A DNA stretch of 64,000 nucleotides from Bradyrhizobium aeschynomenes (GCF_013178945.1 NZ_JABFDM010000001.1:1-64000), one strand, 5' to 3'; positions 51,197 to 61,267 are shown, counted from the first letter of the stretch. The notes: generated by a model from the letters alone, not told the origin. Program-made: numbers and translations.

Positions 51197-51679
51197 TCAG
51201 GCCAGGACGATGGGGGGGCGGTACAGCAGCGGCGGCGTGCGTCCGGGCAGGCCGGCTTCGCCGCTGGCCTCGCTGGCGGTGGTGACCGGCGAGGGCAGGG
51301 TGACCGCCGGCAAGGTGGAAGTGAGGCCGACCGCGCACATCATCGCGCAGCAGGGGCCGGGCAGCTTGCCGTGGTCGTGGTGCGCCGGGAAGGGAGCCGG
51401 GTCAGGCTGCGTCTGCAGACCGGCATCCGCGACCCGGTCATCATGGTGATGATGCGCATGTGCCGCATGTCTCTGCGGCATCATCGCGCCGTCGCTGCTC
51501 TCATGAGGCGCGGCGTGATGATGCGAGACCCGGACAGCAACGAAGGCTTCGTCGAGACAGGGCGCAGCGCCATGGGCGAAGGCCAGCGTGACACCCGGGC
51601 TGAGCACGCAGACGAGGTAGGCGAGCAAGAGCAACCGCCCCGCCACCATCAGCATGTTCCGAGTAAGCCCCAACGACAT
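51197..51679 (-). CDS. Histidine-rich DUF2946-like envelope protein
   Basis: About 160 residues from ATG 51679 (51655 is an alternative). After a hydrophobic start (MVAGRLLLLAYLVCVLSPGV) comes a His-rich stretch (HAAHAHHHHDD; FPAHHDHGKLPGPCCAMMCA). Such metal-binding segments with CC...C are typical of small DUF2946-like proteins found with copper resistance genes. It heads the minus-strand copper cluster and probably binds copper in the periplasm; direct evidence is lacking. Confidence 0.65.
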   Translation of the reverse strand: MSLGLTRNMLMVAGRLLLLAYLVCVLSPGVTLAFAHGAAPCLDEAFVAVRVSHHHAAPHESSDGAMMPQRHAAHAHHHHDDRVADAGLQTQPDPAPFPAHHDHGKLPGPCCAMMCAVGLTSTLPAVTLPSPVTTASEASGEAGLPGRTPPLLYRPPIVLA

Positions 51680-51837
51680 TCGCGCGCAAATCGCTCCGTT
51701 CGGGGTGCAGTGTAGCGCAGGCGGCGCTGGACCGCAAAGAGGGGAGGGCACCTGATCCGCTCTTCATATTGCTGGCGCCGCTTTGGCCACAATTCGCGCC
51801 ACTTGCCCGTTTTGGTACGCTGGCGCCGAGCGCTCGG

Positions 51838-52022
51838 TGTACCTCGCCCCGCCAGGGCGAAGCGCAGCTTCGCTAAGGCGGGGAGAGGTCGGATTGCATC
51901 GTCAGATGCAATCCGGGTGAGGGGGCTCTCCGCGCGGTCGGTGCCCGCGTGTGTGCCCAACTCACACTTCCCGTGTGGCTGCCCCTCACCCCAACCCTCT
52001 CCCCGTAAGAACCGGGAGAGGG
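51838..52022. repeat. Long imperfect palindromic repeat
   Basis: Related in layout to the elements at 17041-17190 and 28925-29103. It contains GCGAAGCGCAGCTTCGC (51858-51874), GATTGCATCGTCAGATGCAATC (51892-51913) and ends with CCCTCTCCCC...GGGAGAGGG. No gene is supported between the copper cluster and the MFS gene (51752-52154). Confidence 0.75.
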
Positions 52023-52154
52023 AGCGCACCGCGCGTGACGCGCTAGCTTGCCCACATTCAAGACGATTGCTCCCTCATCACCTCGTGCGGAACGGCAGTT
52101 CGCAAATGCGCGCACACGCGCACCTCAAGGCCCCGTTTGTTGCGCTGCTTCTGC

Positions 52155-53456
52155 ATGGGCCAACCTGCAGCAATGTGGCTTGACCCCGCGGCATGCGGCG
52201 ACGAAGTTGCGGCCATCGTGCACGGACCCCAGACAAGATTCGAGGAAGCGCCTCACTTCACACCGGACTCGCGCCAGGCCTGGGCGCGGCTGGCGCTCGC
52301 GCTCGTCATTGGTTCCATCGGCGGCGCCGGCATGTGGACCGTCGTTGTCGTTCTGCCGACGGTGCAGGCCGAATATGCCGCGAGCCGCGGCGCGGTCTCG
52401 CTGGCCTATACGCTGACGATGTTCGGCTTCGGCCTCGGCGGCGTGATCGTCGGCCGCATCACCGACCGCTTCGGCATTGTCACCGCGATGGCGCTGAGCA
52501 TCGCCACCACCGCCGCGGCCTATCTGCTCGCCGGCGCCTCGGTGACCTTGTGGCAGTTCCAGGCGGTGTATTTCCTGATCGGGCTCGGCTCGTCCGTGAC
52601 CTTCGCGCCGCTGATGGCCGAGGCCTCGCATTGGTTCGAGCGCTATCGCGGCCTGGCCGTCACCATCGTCGCCTCCGGCAATTACGTCGCCGGCACGGTG
52701 TGGCCGCCGCTGGTGAATTATGGCGTGCAGCAGATCGGCTGGCGCGCCACCCATGTCGCGCTCGGCATCTTCTGCGCGGTGACGATGTCAGCGCTGCTGC
52801 TGGTGCTGCGCGCCCGCATGGGCGGCGCTGGCGCGCATGACCACAGCCAGGCTGCGCCGCCTCAATTGACCTTGCCGATCTCCACCAATGCGCTGACCGT
52901 GCTGCTCAGCGTCGCAGCGATCGCCTGCTGCGTGGCGATGGCGATGCCGCAGGTGCATATCGTCGCCTATTGCGGCGATCTCGGCTATGGCGTCGCCGTC
53001 GGCGCGCAGATGCTGTCCTTGATGATGGCGCTCGGCATCGTCAGCCGGATCGGCTCGGGCTTCCTCGCCGACCGCGTCGGCGGCATGCGCACCCTGCTGA
53101 TCGGCTCGCTGGCGCAGGGCTTCGCGCTGCTGTTCTACCTGTTCTTCGACGGCCTGACCTCGCTCTACCTGATTTCCGGCATGTTCGGCCTGTTCCAGGG
53201 CGGCATCGTGCCGAGCTACGCGATCATCGTGCGCGAGGCGATGCCGGCGCGCGAGGCCGCCACTCGGGTCGGCATCGTCATCTTCGCCTCGGTGTTCGGC
53301 ATGTCGTTCGGCGGCTGGGTCTCGGGCGTGATCTTCGACGCCACCGGCTCCTATGCGGCGGCCTTCGCCAACGGCATTGCCTGGAATGGCCTCAACCTCG
53401 CGATCGTGGTCACACTGCTGATCCTGGCACGAAGGCAACACCGGCTGGCAGCCTGA
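52155..53456 (+). CDS. Major facilitator superfamily transporter
   Basis: About 433 residues from an ATG near 52155; TTG 52137 and ATG 52173 are alternatives, none with a clear ribosome site. Twelve hydrophobic segments are apparent. The MFS loop between helices 2 and 3 reads GRITDRFGIVTAM, and its counterpart in the second half RIGSGFLADRVGGMRTL. The SASLGLGSS-like and NYVAGTVWPPLVNYGVQ segments recall the oxalate:formate antiporter (OFA) and monocarboxylate transporter branches. Substrate is unknown; no enzyme gene is adjacent. Confidence 0.88.
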   Translation: MGQPAAMWLDPAACGDEVAAIVHGPQTRFEEAPHFTPDSRQAWARLALALVIGSIGGAGMWTVVVVLPTVQAEYAASRGAVSLAYTLTMFGFGLGGVIVGRITDRFGIVTAMALSIATTAAAYLLAGASVTLWQFQAVYFLIGLGSSVTFAPLMAEASHWFERYRGLAVTIVASGNYVAGTVWPPLVNYGVQQIGWRATHVALGIFCAVTMSALLLVLRARMGGAGAHDHSQAAPPQLTLPISTNALTVLLSVAAIACCVAMAMPQVHIVAYCGDLGYGVAVGAQMLSLMMALGIVSRIGSGFLADRVGGMRTLLIGSLAQGFALLFYLFFDGLTSLYLISGMFGLFQGGIVPSYAIIVREAMPAREAATRVGIVIFASVFGMSFGGWVSGVIFDATGSYAAAFANGIAWNGLNLAIVVTLLILARRQHRLAA

Positions 53457-53763
53457 TCTGACCGGCGTTGCGCTTCGGCCACAGTCGGACCCGGATCGCC
53501 GGGTTATATGCACCTCGTCATACAAAATCCTGCCGGGCGCCGCAAAACCATCGAATCCGATCACGCAACTATGATCTCGATCGAAGCCGATCGGGACCAT
53601 TTGGCCCGCGTGCTTCGCATCGCGAAGTGAATTTGTCGCGAGGTCTCAGCCGAGGCCGCGGTCGCCCGTCGCATGCCCAGAGCAAGGCAGCGTCGAGGTG
53701 AAAGCTCCGGACCGGTCGAGATCGCTGCGGCGGCATCGCGATGGTGCAGGAGGCCGTTGCGCT
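53457..53763. other. Gene-free interval upstream of the second TAXI protein
   Basis: These 307 bases have no supported gene. Some short frames lack ribosome sites. AGGAGG at about 53749-53754 precedes the TAXI start. I see no promoter or repeat of note. Confidence 0.5.
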
Positions 53764-55086
53764 ATGTCCATCGTTTCACGTGCTGCTTCGCTTCCATTGC
53801 TCGCCGCGCTCGCAGTCGGGCTGATGATGGGCCATGCCTCGGGGCAGGCGTGGCCCCAGCTGCAATCCCAGCCACAGCCGCCACCACAGCGCCCGGCGGC
53901 GACCCGCTCCGTCATCGTGCCGGTCTCGCCCGCTCCCGCCCGGCCCAACGCCGCGGCCGCTGTGCCGGCGCCGCCCCGTCCCGCCGGACTGCCGGCGTCG
54001 CTGTCGCCGGCTCCCGGCAGCGGGCCCGATGTGTGGCGTCTGCCCAACCCGACCGATGTCAACGACGGCACCGTCACCATCATCACCGCACCGGCCGGCG
54101 GCGCGACCTCGGTATTCGGCTCGGACATGGCGCGCGTGCTCGACGACCACACCAATGTCCGCGTGCTGCCCGTGCTCGGCAAGGGGCCGGTGCGCAATGT
54201 CTCCGACATCCTGTTCCTGAAGAGCATCGACATGGGCGCGGTCGCCGCCGACGTGCCCGAATTCTATCGCCTGCAATACGGCATCCCGGACATCACCTCG
54301 CAGCTGCGCTACATCGCGCGGCTGTATCACAACGAGATCCACGTCATCGCGCGTTCCTCGATCCGCTCGATCTTCGATCTCAACGGCAAGCGCATCATCG
54401 CGCCGACCGATGTGGGGTTCTATTCCGCGCGCGTGATCTTCAACCGGCTCGGCATGACGGCCTCGTTCGACTACGCGACCGACGATGCGAAATCGATCCA
54501 GAAGCTGATCGACGGCGAAGCCGATGCCTACATCGTCTCGACCGGCAAGGTGTTCCAGCTGGCCCGCAACATCCGGAACGAGAACCGCGCGCTGCACCTG
54601 GTGACGATTCCCTATGACCGCCGGTTGCAGGATCTCTATTTGCCGACGACGCTGGCGTCGGAGGAATATCCGAACCTGCTCAATCCCGGCGAGACGATCG
54701 AGACGGTGGCGATCGGCATGCTGCTCGTCAGCTACAACTGGCCCGAGAATACCGAGCGCTACCGCAAGGTGGCGCGCTTCGTCGAGGCGTTCTTCGCCAA
54801 CTTCGACGAGTTCATGAAGCCGCCGCGCCATCCGAAATGGCGGGAGTCGAGCATCGTCGCCACGATTCCCGGCTGGAAGCGCTTCAAGGCCGCCGACGAC
54901 TGGCTGGTCGCGCGCAACATGACGCCGCGGCCGCAGGTCGCCGACGTCCAGCAGCAGCAGTTCGAAACCTTCGTGCGCCAGAGCGGCGGACAATTGTCGA
55001 GCGACCCGGCCGAGCGCAGCGCATTGTTCCGGCAATTCCTGCAATGGCGCCAGCAGCATGGCGGCCCACCGACGCCGACGCGCTGA
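53764..55086 (+). CDS. TAXI-family TRAP-type solute-binding protein, orphan (paralogue 2)
   Basis: A 440-residue exported protein. A signal (LLAALAVGLMMGHASGQA) is followed by a Pro/Ala/Gln-rich linker of about 60 residues and then the TAXI-like core (VFGSDMARVLDDHTNVRVLP; HNEIHVIARSSIRSIFDLNG). It shares with 40824-41987 the stretch SEEYPNLLNPGETIETVAIG and the order of the F/W-rich tail (QFETFVRQSGG; FRQFLQWRQQHGG). No TRAP membrane partner is encoded nearby. The preferred start ATG 53764 follows AGGAGG by about 10 bases. Confidence 0.8.
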   Translation: MSIVSRAASLPLLAALAVGLMMGHASGQAWPQLQSQPQPPPQRPAATRSVIVPVSPAPARPNAAAAVPAPPRPAGLPASLSPAPGSGPDVWRLPNPTDVNDGTVTIITAPAGGATSVFGSDMARVLDDHTNVRVLPVLGKGPVRNVSDILFLKSIDMGAVAADVPEFYRLQYGIPDITSQLRYIARLYHNEIHVIARSSIRSIFDLNGKRIIAPTDVGFYSARVIFNRLGMTASFDYATDDAKSIQKLIDGEADAYIVSTGKVFQLARNIRNENRALHLVTIPYDRRLQDLYLPTTLASEEYPNLLNPGETIETVAIGMLLVSYNWPENTERYRKVARFVEAFFANFDEFMKPPRHPKWRESSIVATIPGWKRFKAADDWLVARNMTPRPQVADVQQQQFETFVRQSGGQLSSDPAERSALFRQFLQWRQQHGGPPTPTR

Positions 55087-55113
55087 AGGCACCCATCGCA
55101 TTCAGATCCGCAG

Positions 55114-55518
55114 TCAGACCGATTGGCCGGTCTTCAACAGTGAGCAGCCGGTGATCTTGAGGCTGCCGTCGGGCTGGTTCTGCAAGGTGTAGAGCGCTTC
55201 CCAGGCCTCGCCATTGGCATCGACGATGTGGACGCGCTGCGCGATGGTGCCATCCTCCGCTTGCGAAGCTCCGAATTCGAAGCTGCGGTGCCGGTAGACC
55301 GGCGCATAGCCCTCGCGCACCATCGCCATGAAGATCTCGATGCTGGGAAACAGCGCCTGGATCTCGGGGGCGGCCTGCGCATAGGCCGTGGCCCCGTCGT
55401 CGCGGGCCAGCGCCTGCTCCTGCGCACGAATGACGCTCTGGGCGGCGGTGACGTCGTTGCCGGCGAAAGCCGGCGTCCCCAGCAGGCAGAGACAGACAAG
55501 CCAGGCTGAAACGCGCAT
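55114..55518 (-). CDS. DUF4864-like exported protein
   Basis: A 134-residue protein from ATG 55518 with GGAGC upstream. The signal peptide is MRVSAWLVCLCLLGTPAFA. The mature part (VIRAQEQALARDDGATAYAQ; IQALFPSIEIFMAMVREGY; ALYTLQNQPDGSLKITGCSL) matches the DUF4864 pattern, an NTF2-like fold. The function is unknown. It is convergent with the preceding TAXI gene and diverges from kynU. Confidence 0.82.
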   Translation of the reverse strand: MRVSAWLVCLCLLGTPAFAGNDVTAAQSVIRAQEQALARDDGATAYAQAAPEIQALFPSIEIFMAMVREGYAPVYRHRSFEFGASQAEDGTIAQRVHIVDANGEAWEALYTLQNQPDGSLKITGCSLLKTGQSV

Positions 55519-55647
55519 CGCTCTTGCTCCGTGACCGCGGTCGTGACAGAGGCAGATCAGGCGAGCGGCACGGCCCGTCGGTCGATCTGGTCTCTCTCTC
55601 TCTCGGCCCGAATCATGCATTCAGGATGGCGAACAGAGCAAGGCAGC

Positions 55648-56841
55648 ATGGCGGATTTTTCTCAGACACGATCGCTCTTCAAAATTCCTGACGGCGTCAT
55701 CTATCTCGACGGCAACTCGCTGGGGGCGCTGCCCCTGGCGGTGCCCGCGCGCGTCACCGGCATGATCGAGGCGGAGTGGGGGCATGAGCTCATCCGCGGC
55801 TGGAACAGCGCCGGGTGGATGGTGCAGCCGCGCCGGGTCGGCGACCGCATCGCGCGGCTGATCGGGGCCGCGCCCGGCACGGTCGTGATGGGCGATACGC
55901 TGTCGATCAAGGTGTATCAGGCGCTCGCCGCGGCGCTGTCGCTCAATCCCGGCCGCCGCGTGATCCTGTCCGACAGCGGCAACTTCCCGTCCGACCTCTA
56001 TATGGCGCAGGGCCTGGTCCGCATGCTCGGCGACCGCGCCACGCTGAAGGTGGTCGAGCCCGAGGCGGTCGAGGCCGCGATCGACGACAGCGTCGCCGTG
56101 CTGATGCTGACCGAGGTGGACTACCGCACCGGCCGCATGCACGACATGAAGGCGCTGACGAAGAAAGCGCACGACGCCGGTGCGCTCGCGGTCTGGGACC
56201 TCGCGCATTCCGCCGGCGCCGTGCCCGTCGATCTTGCCGGCGCGGACGCGGACTTCGCGGTCGGCTGCACCTACAAATATCTCAATGGCGGGCCCGGCGC
56301 GCCGGCCTTCATCTATGTCGCGCCCCGCCATGCCGATGTCGCGCCGCCGGTGCTGTCGGGCTGGATGGGGCACGAGGCGCCGTTCGCCTTCGATCTCGAT
56401 TATCGCCCCGGCGGCGGCATCGAGCGGATGCGCATCGGCACGCCGCCGATCATCGCGCTCGCCGCGCTGGATGCGGCGCTCGATGCCTGGGACGGCGTTT
56501 CGATGCAGGAGGTGCGCAAGGCCTCGATCGCGCTCTCCGAGCTGTTCATCGCGGAGGTCGAGAAACGCTGCCCCTCGCTGACCCTGGCGTCACCGCGCGA
56601 TGCGTCGCGCCGCGGCAGCCAGGTCTCGTTCCGCCATCCCGACGGCTATGCCATCATGCGCGCGCTGATCGCGCGCGGCGTGATCGGCGACTTCCGCGCG
56701 CCGGACGCGCTGCGCTTCGGCTTCACGCCGCTCTACATCGGCGAAGCCGAGGTGCGCGGCGCCGTCGACATCCTCGAAGAGGTGCTCGCCAACAGGCTGT
56801 GGGACAAGCCCGAATATCGCCAGAAGGAGCTCGTGACGTGA
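55648..56841 (+). CDS. kynU: Kynureninase
   Basis: A 397-residue PLP enzyme that cleaves kynurenine to anthranilate and alanine. The N terminus begins [20 protein letters not shown]. The cofactor lysine is in [15 protein letters not shown] near residue 212, and [15 protein letters not shown] supplies the Asp that contacts the pyridine ring. The preferred start is ATG 55648. Its stop overlaps the kynA GTG start by four bases. With kynA and the downstream hydrolase it forms a tryptophan to anthranilate operon. Confidence 0.95.
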   Translation: MADFSQTRSLFKIPDGVIYLDGNSLGALPLAVPARVTGMIEAEWGHELIRGWNSAGWMVQPRRVGDRIARLIGAAPGTVVMGDTLSIKVYQALAAALSLNPGRRVILSDSGNFPSDLYMAQGLVRMLGDRATLKVVEPEAVEAAIDDSVAVLMLTEVDYRTGRMHDMKALTKKAHDAGALAVWDLAHSAGAVPVDLAGADADFAVGCTYKYLNGGPGAPAFIYVAPRHADVAPPVLSGWMGHEAPFAFDLDYRPGGGIERMRIGTPPIIALAALDAALDAWDGVSMQEVRKASIALSELFIAEVEKRCPSLTLASPRDASRRGSQVSFRHPDGYAIMRALIARGVIGDFRAPDALRFGFTPLYIGEAEVRGAVDILEEVLANRLWDKPEYRQKELVT

Positions 56842-57677
56842 GCAGCGGCCCTTACGATCCCGCCACCGAAGGTGCGCGGATGAACTTCAAGGGACGGATG
56901 TCCTATGGCGACTATCTGATGCTGGATCGCCTGCTCGATGCGCAGGCGCCGCTGTCGTCGGCGCATGACGAGTTGCTGTTCATCATCCAGCACCAGACCT
57001 CCGAACTATGGATGAAGCTCGCCATCCACGAGATCAAGGCGGCGATGGGCGCGATCGCCAACGACGACGTGCAGCCCGCGTTCAAGATGCTGGCGCGGGT
57101 GTCACGCATCTTCGAGCAGCTCAACGGCGCCTGGGACGTGCTGCGCACGATGACGCCGAGCGAGTACACGCTGTTCCGTGACAAGCTCGGCGAGTCCTCC
57201 GGCTTTCAGTCGTTCCAGTACCGCTCGATCGAATTCCTGCTCGGCAACCGCAATCTCGCGATGCTGCGTCCGCATGCGCATCACCCTGAGCTGACGGCGG
57301 AGCTCGAGGCGATCCTGGCCAGGCCGAGCCTCTATGACGAGGCGTTGCGCCTGCTGGCTCGGCGCGGCTTCTTCATCGGCGCCGATGGTCAGCGCGCCGA
57401 CTGGCGCGGCACGCGACCTGAGAGCCCGGAAGTCGCGGCGGCCTGGACCAGCGTCTATCGCGATCCGCAGCGACATTGGGAGCTATATGAGCTCGCCGAG
57501 AAGCTGGTCGATTTCGAGGATTATTTCCGCCGCTGGCGCTTCAACCACGTCACCACGGTGGAGCGCATTATCGGCTTCAAGACCGGCACCGGCGGCACGT
57601 CAGGCGTCAACTACCTGCGCAAGATGCTGGAGATCGTACTGTTTCCCGAGCTCTGGAAGCTTCGCACCGGGCTGTGA
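56838..57677 (+). CDS. kynA: Tryptophan 2,3-dioxygenase
   Basis: A 279-residue haem dioxygenase that opens the indole ring of tryptophan to N-formylkynurenine. Family features are [39 protein letters not shown] (distal His), [40 protein letters not shown] (haem ligand His) and [12 protein letters not shown]. The GTG start overlaps the kynU stop (GTGA), so the two are coupled. Length is normal. Confidence 0.96.
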   Translation: MSSGPYDPATEGARMNFKGRMSYGDYLMLDRLLDAQAPLSSAHDELLFIIQHQTSELWMKLAIHEIKAAMGAIANDDVQPAFKMLARVSRIFEQLNGAWDVLRTMTPSEYTLFRDKLGESSGFQSFQYRSIEFLLGNRNLAMLRPHAHHPELTAELEAILARPSLYDEALRLLARRGFFIGADGQRADWRGTRPESPEVAAAWTSVYRDPQRHWELYELAEKLVDFEDYFRRWRFNHVTTVERIIGFKTGTGGTSGVNYLRKMLEIVLFPELWKLRTGL

Positions 57678-57713
57678 GCCCGCGGGCTCTGATCATTCGA
57701 TGAGGAGATCTTC

Positions 57714-58538
57714 ATGCTCTACGCCGTCAAGGACTGGGATAACGCCTATGCCAACGGTCCGAACATCCCCGGCGGCGAGCGCTGGCCCGGTCTGTGGGTC
57801 CCGCCGGCAGAAGCGTACCGTGCCGACATGGCGGGGCAGGGCCGTGCCAAGCTCGACATCGCCTATGGTGCACACGACCGTCAGCGGCTCGATTTGTTTC
57901 TCCCTGAGGGCACGCCGAAGGGCCTCGTCGTGTTCGTGCATGGCGGCTACTGGATGCGGCTCGACAAGAGCTTCTGGTCGCATCTGGCGCAAGGCGCCAT
58001 TGCGCGCGGTCATGCGGTGGCGATGCCGTCCTATCGGCTGTGTCCCGAGGTCGGGATTGCCGACATCTCGACCGATGTCGCGCAGGCGATCGCAAAGGCG
58101 ATGGACGAAGTTGACGGCCCGGTGGCGCTGACCGGCCATTCCGCCGGCGGGCATCTCGTCAGCCGCATGATCTGCCGTGGCGCGCCGCTGCCCGCGGACC
58201 GGCAGGCCCGCATCGGCAGCGTGGTGTCGATCTCCGGCCTGCACGATCTGCGCCCGCTGCAGCGGACCGCGATGAACGACACGCTGCACATCGATGACGC
58301 CACGGCCTTGAAGGAAAGTCCGGCGCTGCTCGCACCGGTTGCCGGCGCCCGTGTCACCGCCTGGGTCGGCGGCGCCGAGCGCAACGAATTCCGCCGCCAG
58401 GCGCAGCTGCTCGCGAATATCTGGACGGGACTCGGCGCATCAACGGCCTATGTCGAGGCGCAGGACCGGCACCATTTCGACGTGATCGATGATCTGGCGG
58501 ACGCGGACAGCGCGTTGATGGCGACGCTGGTCGGATAG
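57714..58538 (+). CDS. Alpha/beta hydrolase, probable kynurenine formamidase
   Basis: A 274-residue hydrolase with FVHGGYWMRLDKSFW (oxyanion HGGYW) and GHSAGGHLVSR (nucleophile Ser), plus a late His in AQDRHHFDVID. These are the features of arylformamidase of the alpha/beta hydrolase type, which hydrolyses N-formylkynurenine; the metal-dependent KynB family is different. Its place 36 bases after kynA completes the step between KynA and KynU, so this role is likely though not certain. Confidence 0.82.
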   Translation: MLYAVKDWDNAYANGPNIPGGERWPGLWVPPAEAYRADMAGQGRAKLDIAYGAHDRQRLDLFLPEGTPKGLVVFVHGGYWMRLDKSFWSHLAQGAIARGHAVAMPSYRLCPEVGIADISTDVAQAIAKAMDEVDGPVALTGHSAGGHLVSRMICRGAPLPADRQARIGSVVSISGLHDLRPLQRTAMNDTLHIDDATALKESPALLAPVAGARVTAWVGGAERNEFRRQAQLLANIWTGLGASTAYVEAQDRHHFDVIDDLADADSALMATLVG

Positions 58539-58789
58539 GATCCTTGCGGCAGGCTTCGCGATCGCAGACCTCGGCGGAGCACAGATGTCGAGGTCGATTC
58601 GGTGTGAGCGCCGCCAGGCGATACCGACATCACGTTCGCTGAACACAATCGTCAAAACCAATGACGGCTATCGACATAACTCATTATGGAACGCCGCGGC
58701 GGCTCGCTAATCTCTCCGCGAATTGAGTGCTGATACGTCCACTTGCGTTGTCGCAGGTGGGCGGCTCGCACCTTGATCGAGAGGCATCG

Positions 58790-60301
58790 ATGCCCGTCCG
58801 ACGTCCCAGTGCTACCGAGCTGCAGCAGGCCGCGCGCGAGATCGGTCTCGATCTCGGGGACGCCGATGCGGCGTCGTTTCTTGCGTTGATGCAGGGCCAA
58901 CTCGACGCTTACGACGTCGTCGACGGCATGGTCGCGCCGCTGCCCGAGGTCAGATATCCGAGATCCTCTGGCGTGCGCCCGTCTCCGGCGGAGAACCCGT
59001 TCGGCGCCTGGGCCGTGACCGCGCACATCAGGGGTGCCGCAGAGGGCAAGCTGAAGGGCAAGCGCGTTGCCATCAAGGACAATGTGTGCGTCGCGGGTCT
59101 CCCGATGATGAATGGCGCCACCATCCTCGAAGACTATGTCCCGGAGATCGATGCGACCATCGTCACGCGGCTTCTGGACGCCGGAGCCGAGATTCTGGGC
59201 AAGGCGGTCTGCGAATATTACTGCGCATCCGGCGGCAGTCATACCTCCGCCAATGGCGTCGTCGAGAACCCGGTCATGCCCGGCTATAACGCCGGCGGAT
59301 CGTCATCGGGATCCACCGCTCTGGTCATGGCCGACATCGTCGACATGGCCACCGGAGGCGATCAGGGCGGCTCGATCCGCATTCCCGCGTCCTATTGTGG
59401 CGCTGTCGGTCTCAAGCCGACACACGGCCTCGTGCCCTATACGGGCATCTTCGCCGTCGAGCTGACGGTGGATCACGCCGGACCGATCACCCGCACGGTG
59501 GCCGACAACGCATTGATGCTCGAGGTGATGGCAGGGCCGGACGGGCTCGATCCGCGACAGCGCGGGGCCCTCGGGCAGCCCTATACGCAAGCGCTGTCGC
59601 AGGGTGTCGCGGGTCTGCGGGTCGGCGTGGTGCCCGAAGGGTTCGCCACAGCGGGCGCCGAGACGGAGGTCGATGATCGCGTGCGCGAGGCAGCCGGTCG
59701 CCTCGCCGCGCGAGGGGCCGACATTCGCGAGACATCCGTACCGCTTCATGCGGCCGGCGCCGCGATCTGGACCCCGATCTTTCTCGAAGGCGCCACCGAC
59801 CTGATGATGCGCGGTAACGCCTATGGCACCAACATGAAGGGCGTGTTCCTGGAGAGTCTGCTCGATGCCCATGCACGCTGGCGGGATCGGGCCGGCGAGC
59901 TGTCGGACACGCTGAAGCTCGGTATCTTGACCGGCCACTACATGTCATCGCGCAACCGCGGCCGCTACTACGGCAAGGCGCAGAACCTCAACCGCCTGCT
60001 CACGGCGGACTATGATCGCGCCCTCAGTCAAGCCGATGTGCTGCTGATGCCGACGACGCCGATGGCAACGACGCGGCTGCCCTCGGCCGGGGCGTCGCGA
60101 GAGGAGATCATCGGCCGCGCCTTCGAAATGGTGGGCAACACGGCGCCGACCTGCCTCACCGGCCATCCCGCCATCTCCATCCCGGTCGGCAAGACGTCGG
60201 ATGGCCGGCCGATCGGCGCGATGTTGATCGCGCGTCACCTCGACGAGATGACGCTGTACCGGGCTGCGGCGGCGCTCGAGGCGTGCTATCGACAAGAATG
60301 A
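58790..60301 (+). CDS. Amidase (amidase signature family)
   Basis: A 503-residue amidase. The Ser-cisSer-Lys catalytic set is visible as Lys in VAIKDNVCVAG (near residue 90), cis-Ser in GGSSSGSTALVM and nucleophile Ser in GGDQGGSIRIPAS. GAGAGG-type ribosome site (GAGAGG, five bases before ATG 58790) selects the start. The length and the N-terminal ~80-residue helical part are typical of nitrile-pathway or indoleacetamide amidases. It stands alone and the substrate cannot be told; the adjoining kyn operon makes an aromatic amide possible. Confidence 0.9.
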   Translation: MPVRRPSATELQQAAREIGLDLGDADAASFLALMQGQLDAYDVVDGMVAPLPEVRYPRSSGVRPSPAENPFGAWAVTAHIRGAAEGKLKGKRVAIKDNVCVAGLPMMNGATILEDYVPEIDATIVTRLLDAGAEILGKAVCEYYCASGGSHTSANGVVENPVMPGYNAGGSSSGSTALVMADIVDMATGGDQGGSIRIPASYCGAVGLKPTHGLVPYTGIFAVELTVDHAGPITRTVADNALMLEVMAGPDGLDPRQRGALGQPYTQALSQGVAGLRVGVVPEGFATAGAETEVDDRVREAAGRLAARGADIRETSVPLHAAGAAIWTPIFLEGATDLMMRGNAYGTNMKGVFLESLLDAHARWRDRAGELSDTLKLGILTGHYMSSRNRGRYYGKAQNLNRLLTADYDRALSQADVLLMPTTPMATTRLPSAGASREEIIGRAFEMVGNTAPTCLTGHPAISIPVGKTSDGRPIGAMLIARHLDEMTLYRAAAALEACYRQE

Positions 60302-60342
60302 CGCTGCTGATAGCAGAGTGCTGTCCGGGCTCGGCGGAGGAG

Positions 60343-61092
60343 CTACGCGCTTGCGATGGGGGGCAGCAGACCGGCAAGATCGCACAGGCCCTGGATTCGA
60401 TGGTCGGGGGCTGGTCCAAGCTCGTCCATCTGCATCCGCAACGCCTTGAACATCGTCAGCGGCGCCACGAGGCGGCTGCTCTCGCAAGCCGCGGCCATCG
60501 CCTCGGGCGTCACCCGCTCGATCCACGCCACGTTCAGCCCCGCCGCCTTTGCGCCGATCGCGTCCCAGGGGTTCGAGCTCACGAACAGGACTTGACTGGG
60601 CGCGGCGCTGAGCTCCGTTTCGATCAGAGAATAGGCCTCGGGACTTGGCTTGAACGTCTTTCGGCAATCGACGCTGATGGTCTTGTCGAGAAGGCGATCG
60701 AGTCCGGTATTCCTGACCAGCGCGGTCAACATCGCCGGGGCGCCGTTGGAGAGGATCGCGAGCTTGCGTCCCTGGAGATCCGTCAAGGCCGGCAGCGCAT
60801 CGGGATAGAGGTCGAGGTGGACGTATTTGTCCATGATCTGTTCGAGCAGCGCGTCTTCGTAGCGAAGTCCGAGGATGCGGAGCGTGTAGATCAGGGATTG
60901 GCGGGTCACGACCTCGAAATCCTCGTAGCGCCGCATCAGCGAGCGGAGCCAGGTGTATTCGAGCTGCTTCATGCGCCAGATCTGCGTGATCATGTCGCCA
61001 TGGCCCGGGAAGGCCTGGTCGGTGACCGACGCCACCGATTGAATGTCGTAGAGGGTGCCGTAAGCGTCGAACACGACGGTATTGATCGCCAC
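60343..61092 (-). CDS. Haloacid dehalogenase, type II (L-2-haloacid dehalogenase family)
   Basis: A 249-residue HAD-superfamily enzyme. The GTG at 61092, with AAGGA upstream, starts VAINTVVFDAYGTLYDIQS, whose first Asp is the nucleophile. LAILSNGAPAM, TFKPSPEAYSL and VSSNPWDAIGAKAAG are the type II signature. The family removes halide from L-2-haloacids, though many members have other small substrates. It is divergent from the LysR gene at 61268. Confidence 0.9.
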   Translation of the reverse strand: MAINTVVFDAYGTLYDIQSVASVTDQAFPGHGDMITQIWRMKQLEYTWLRSLMRRYEDFEVVTRQSLIYTLRILGLRYEDALLEQIMDKYVHLDLYPDALPALTDLQGRKLAILSNGAPAMLTALVRNTGLDRLLDKTISVDCRKTFKPSPEAYSLIETELSAAPSQVLFVSSNPWDAIGAKAAGLNVAWIERVTPEAMAAACESSRLVAPLTMFKALRMQMDELGPAPDHRIQGLCDLAGLLPPIASA

Positions 61093-61267
61093 GGGAAGGT
61101 CCTTGTGTCGGAGCGGATGGGGCGGCCGGGTTTGGCGAGCGGCGTCCTGCGGTGACGCGACTCCTGGCACCGGCTGCCGCAAGTCTGGTCTTTACGGAGC
61201 GCGACGCGGTCGACAAAGTGAATTATGACGATGCTGGTATCGTCTTTTTCGATAGCGGGGGGTTGTC

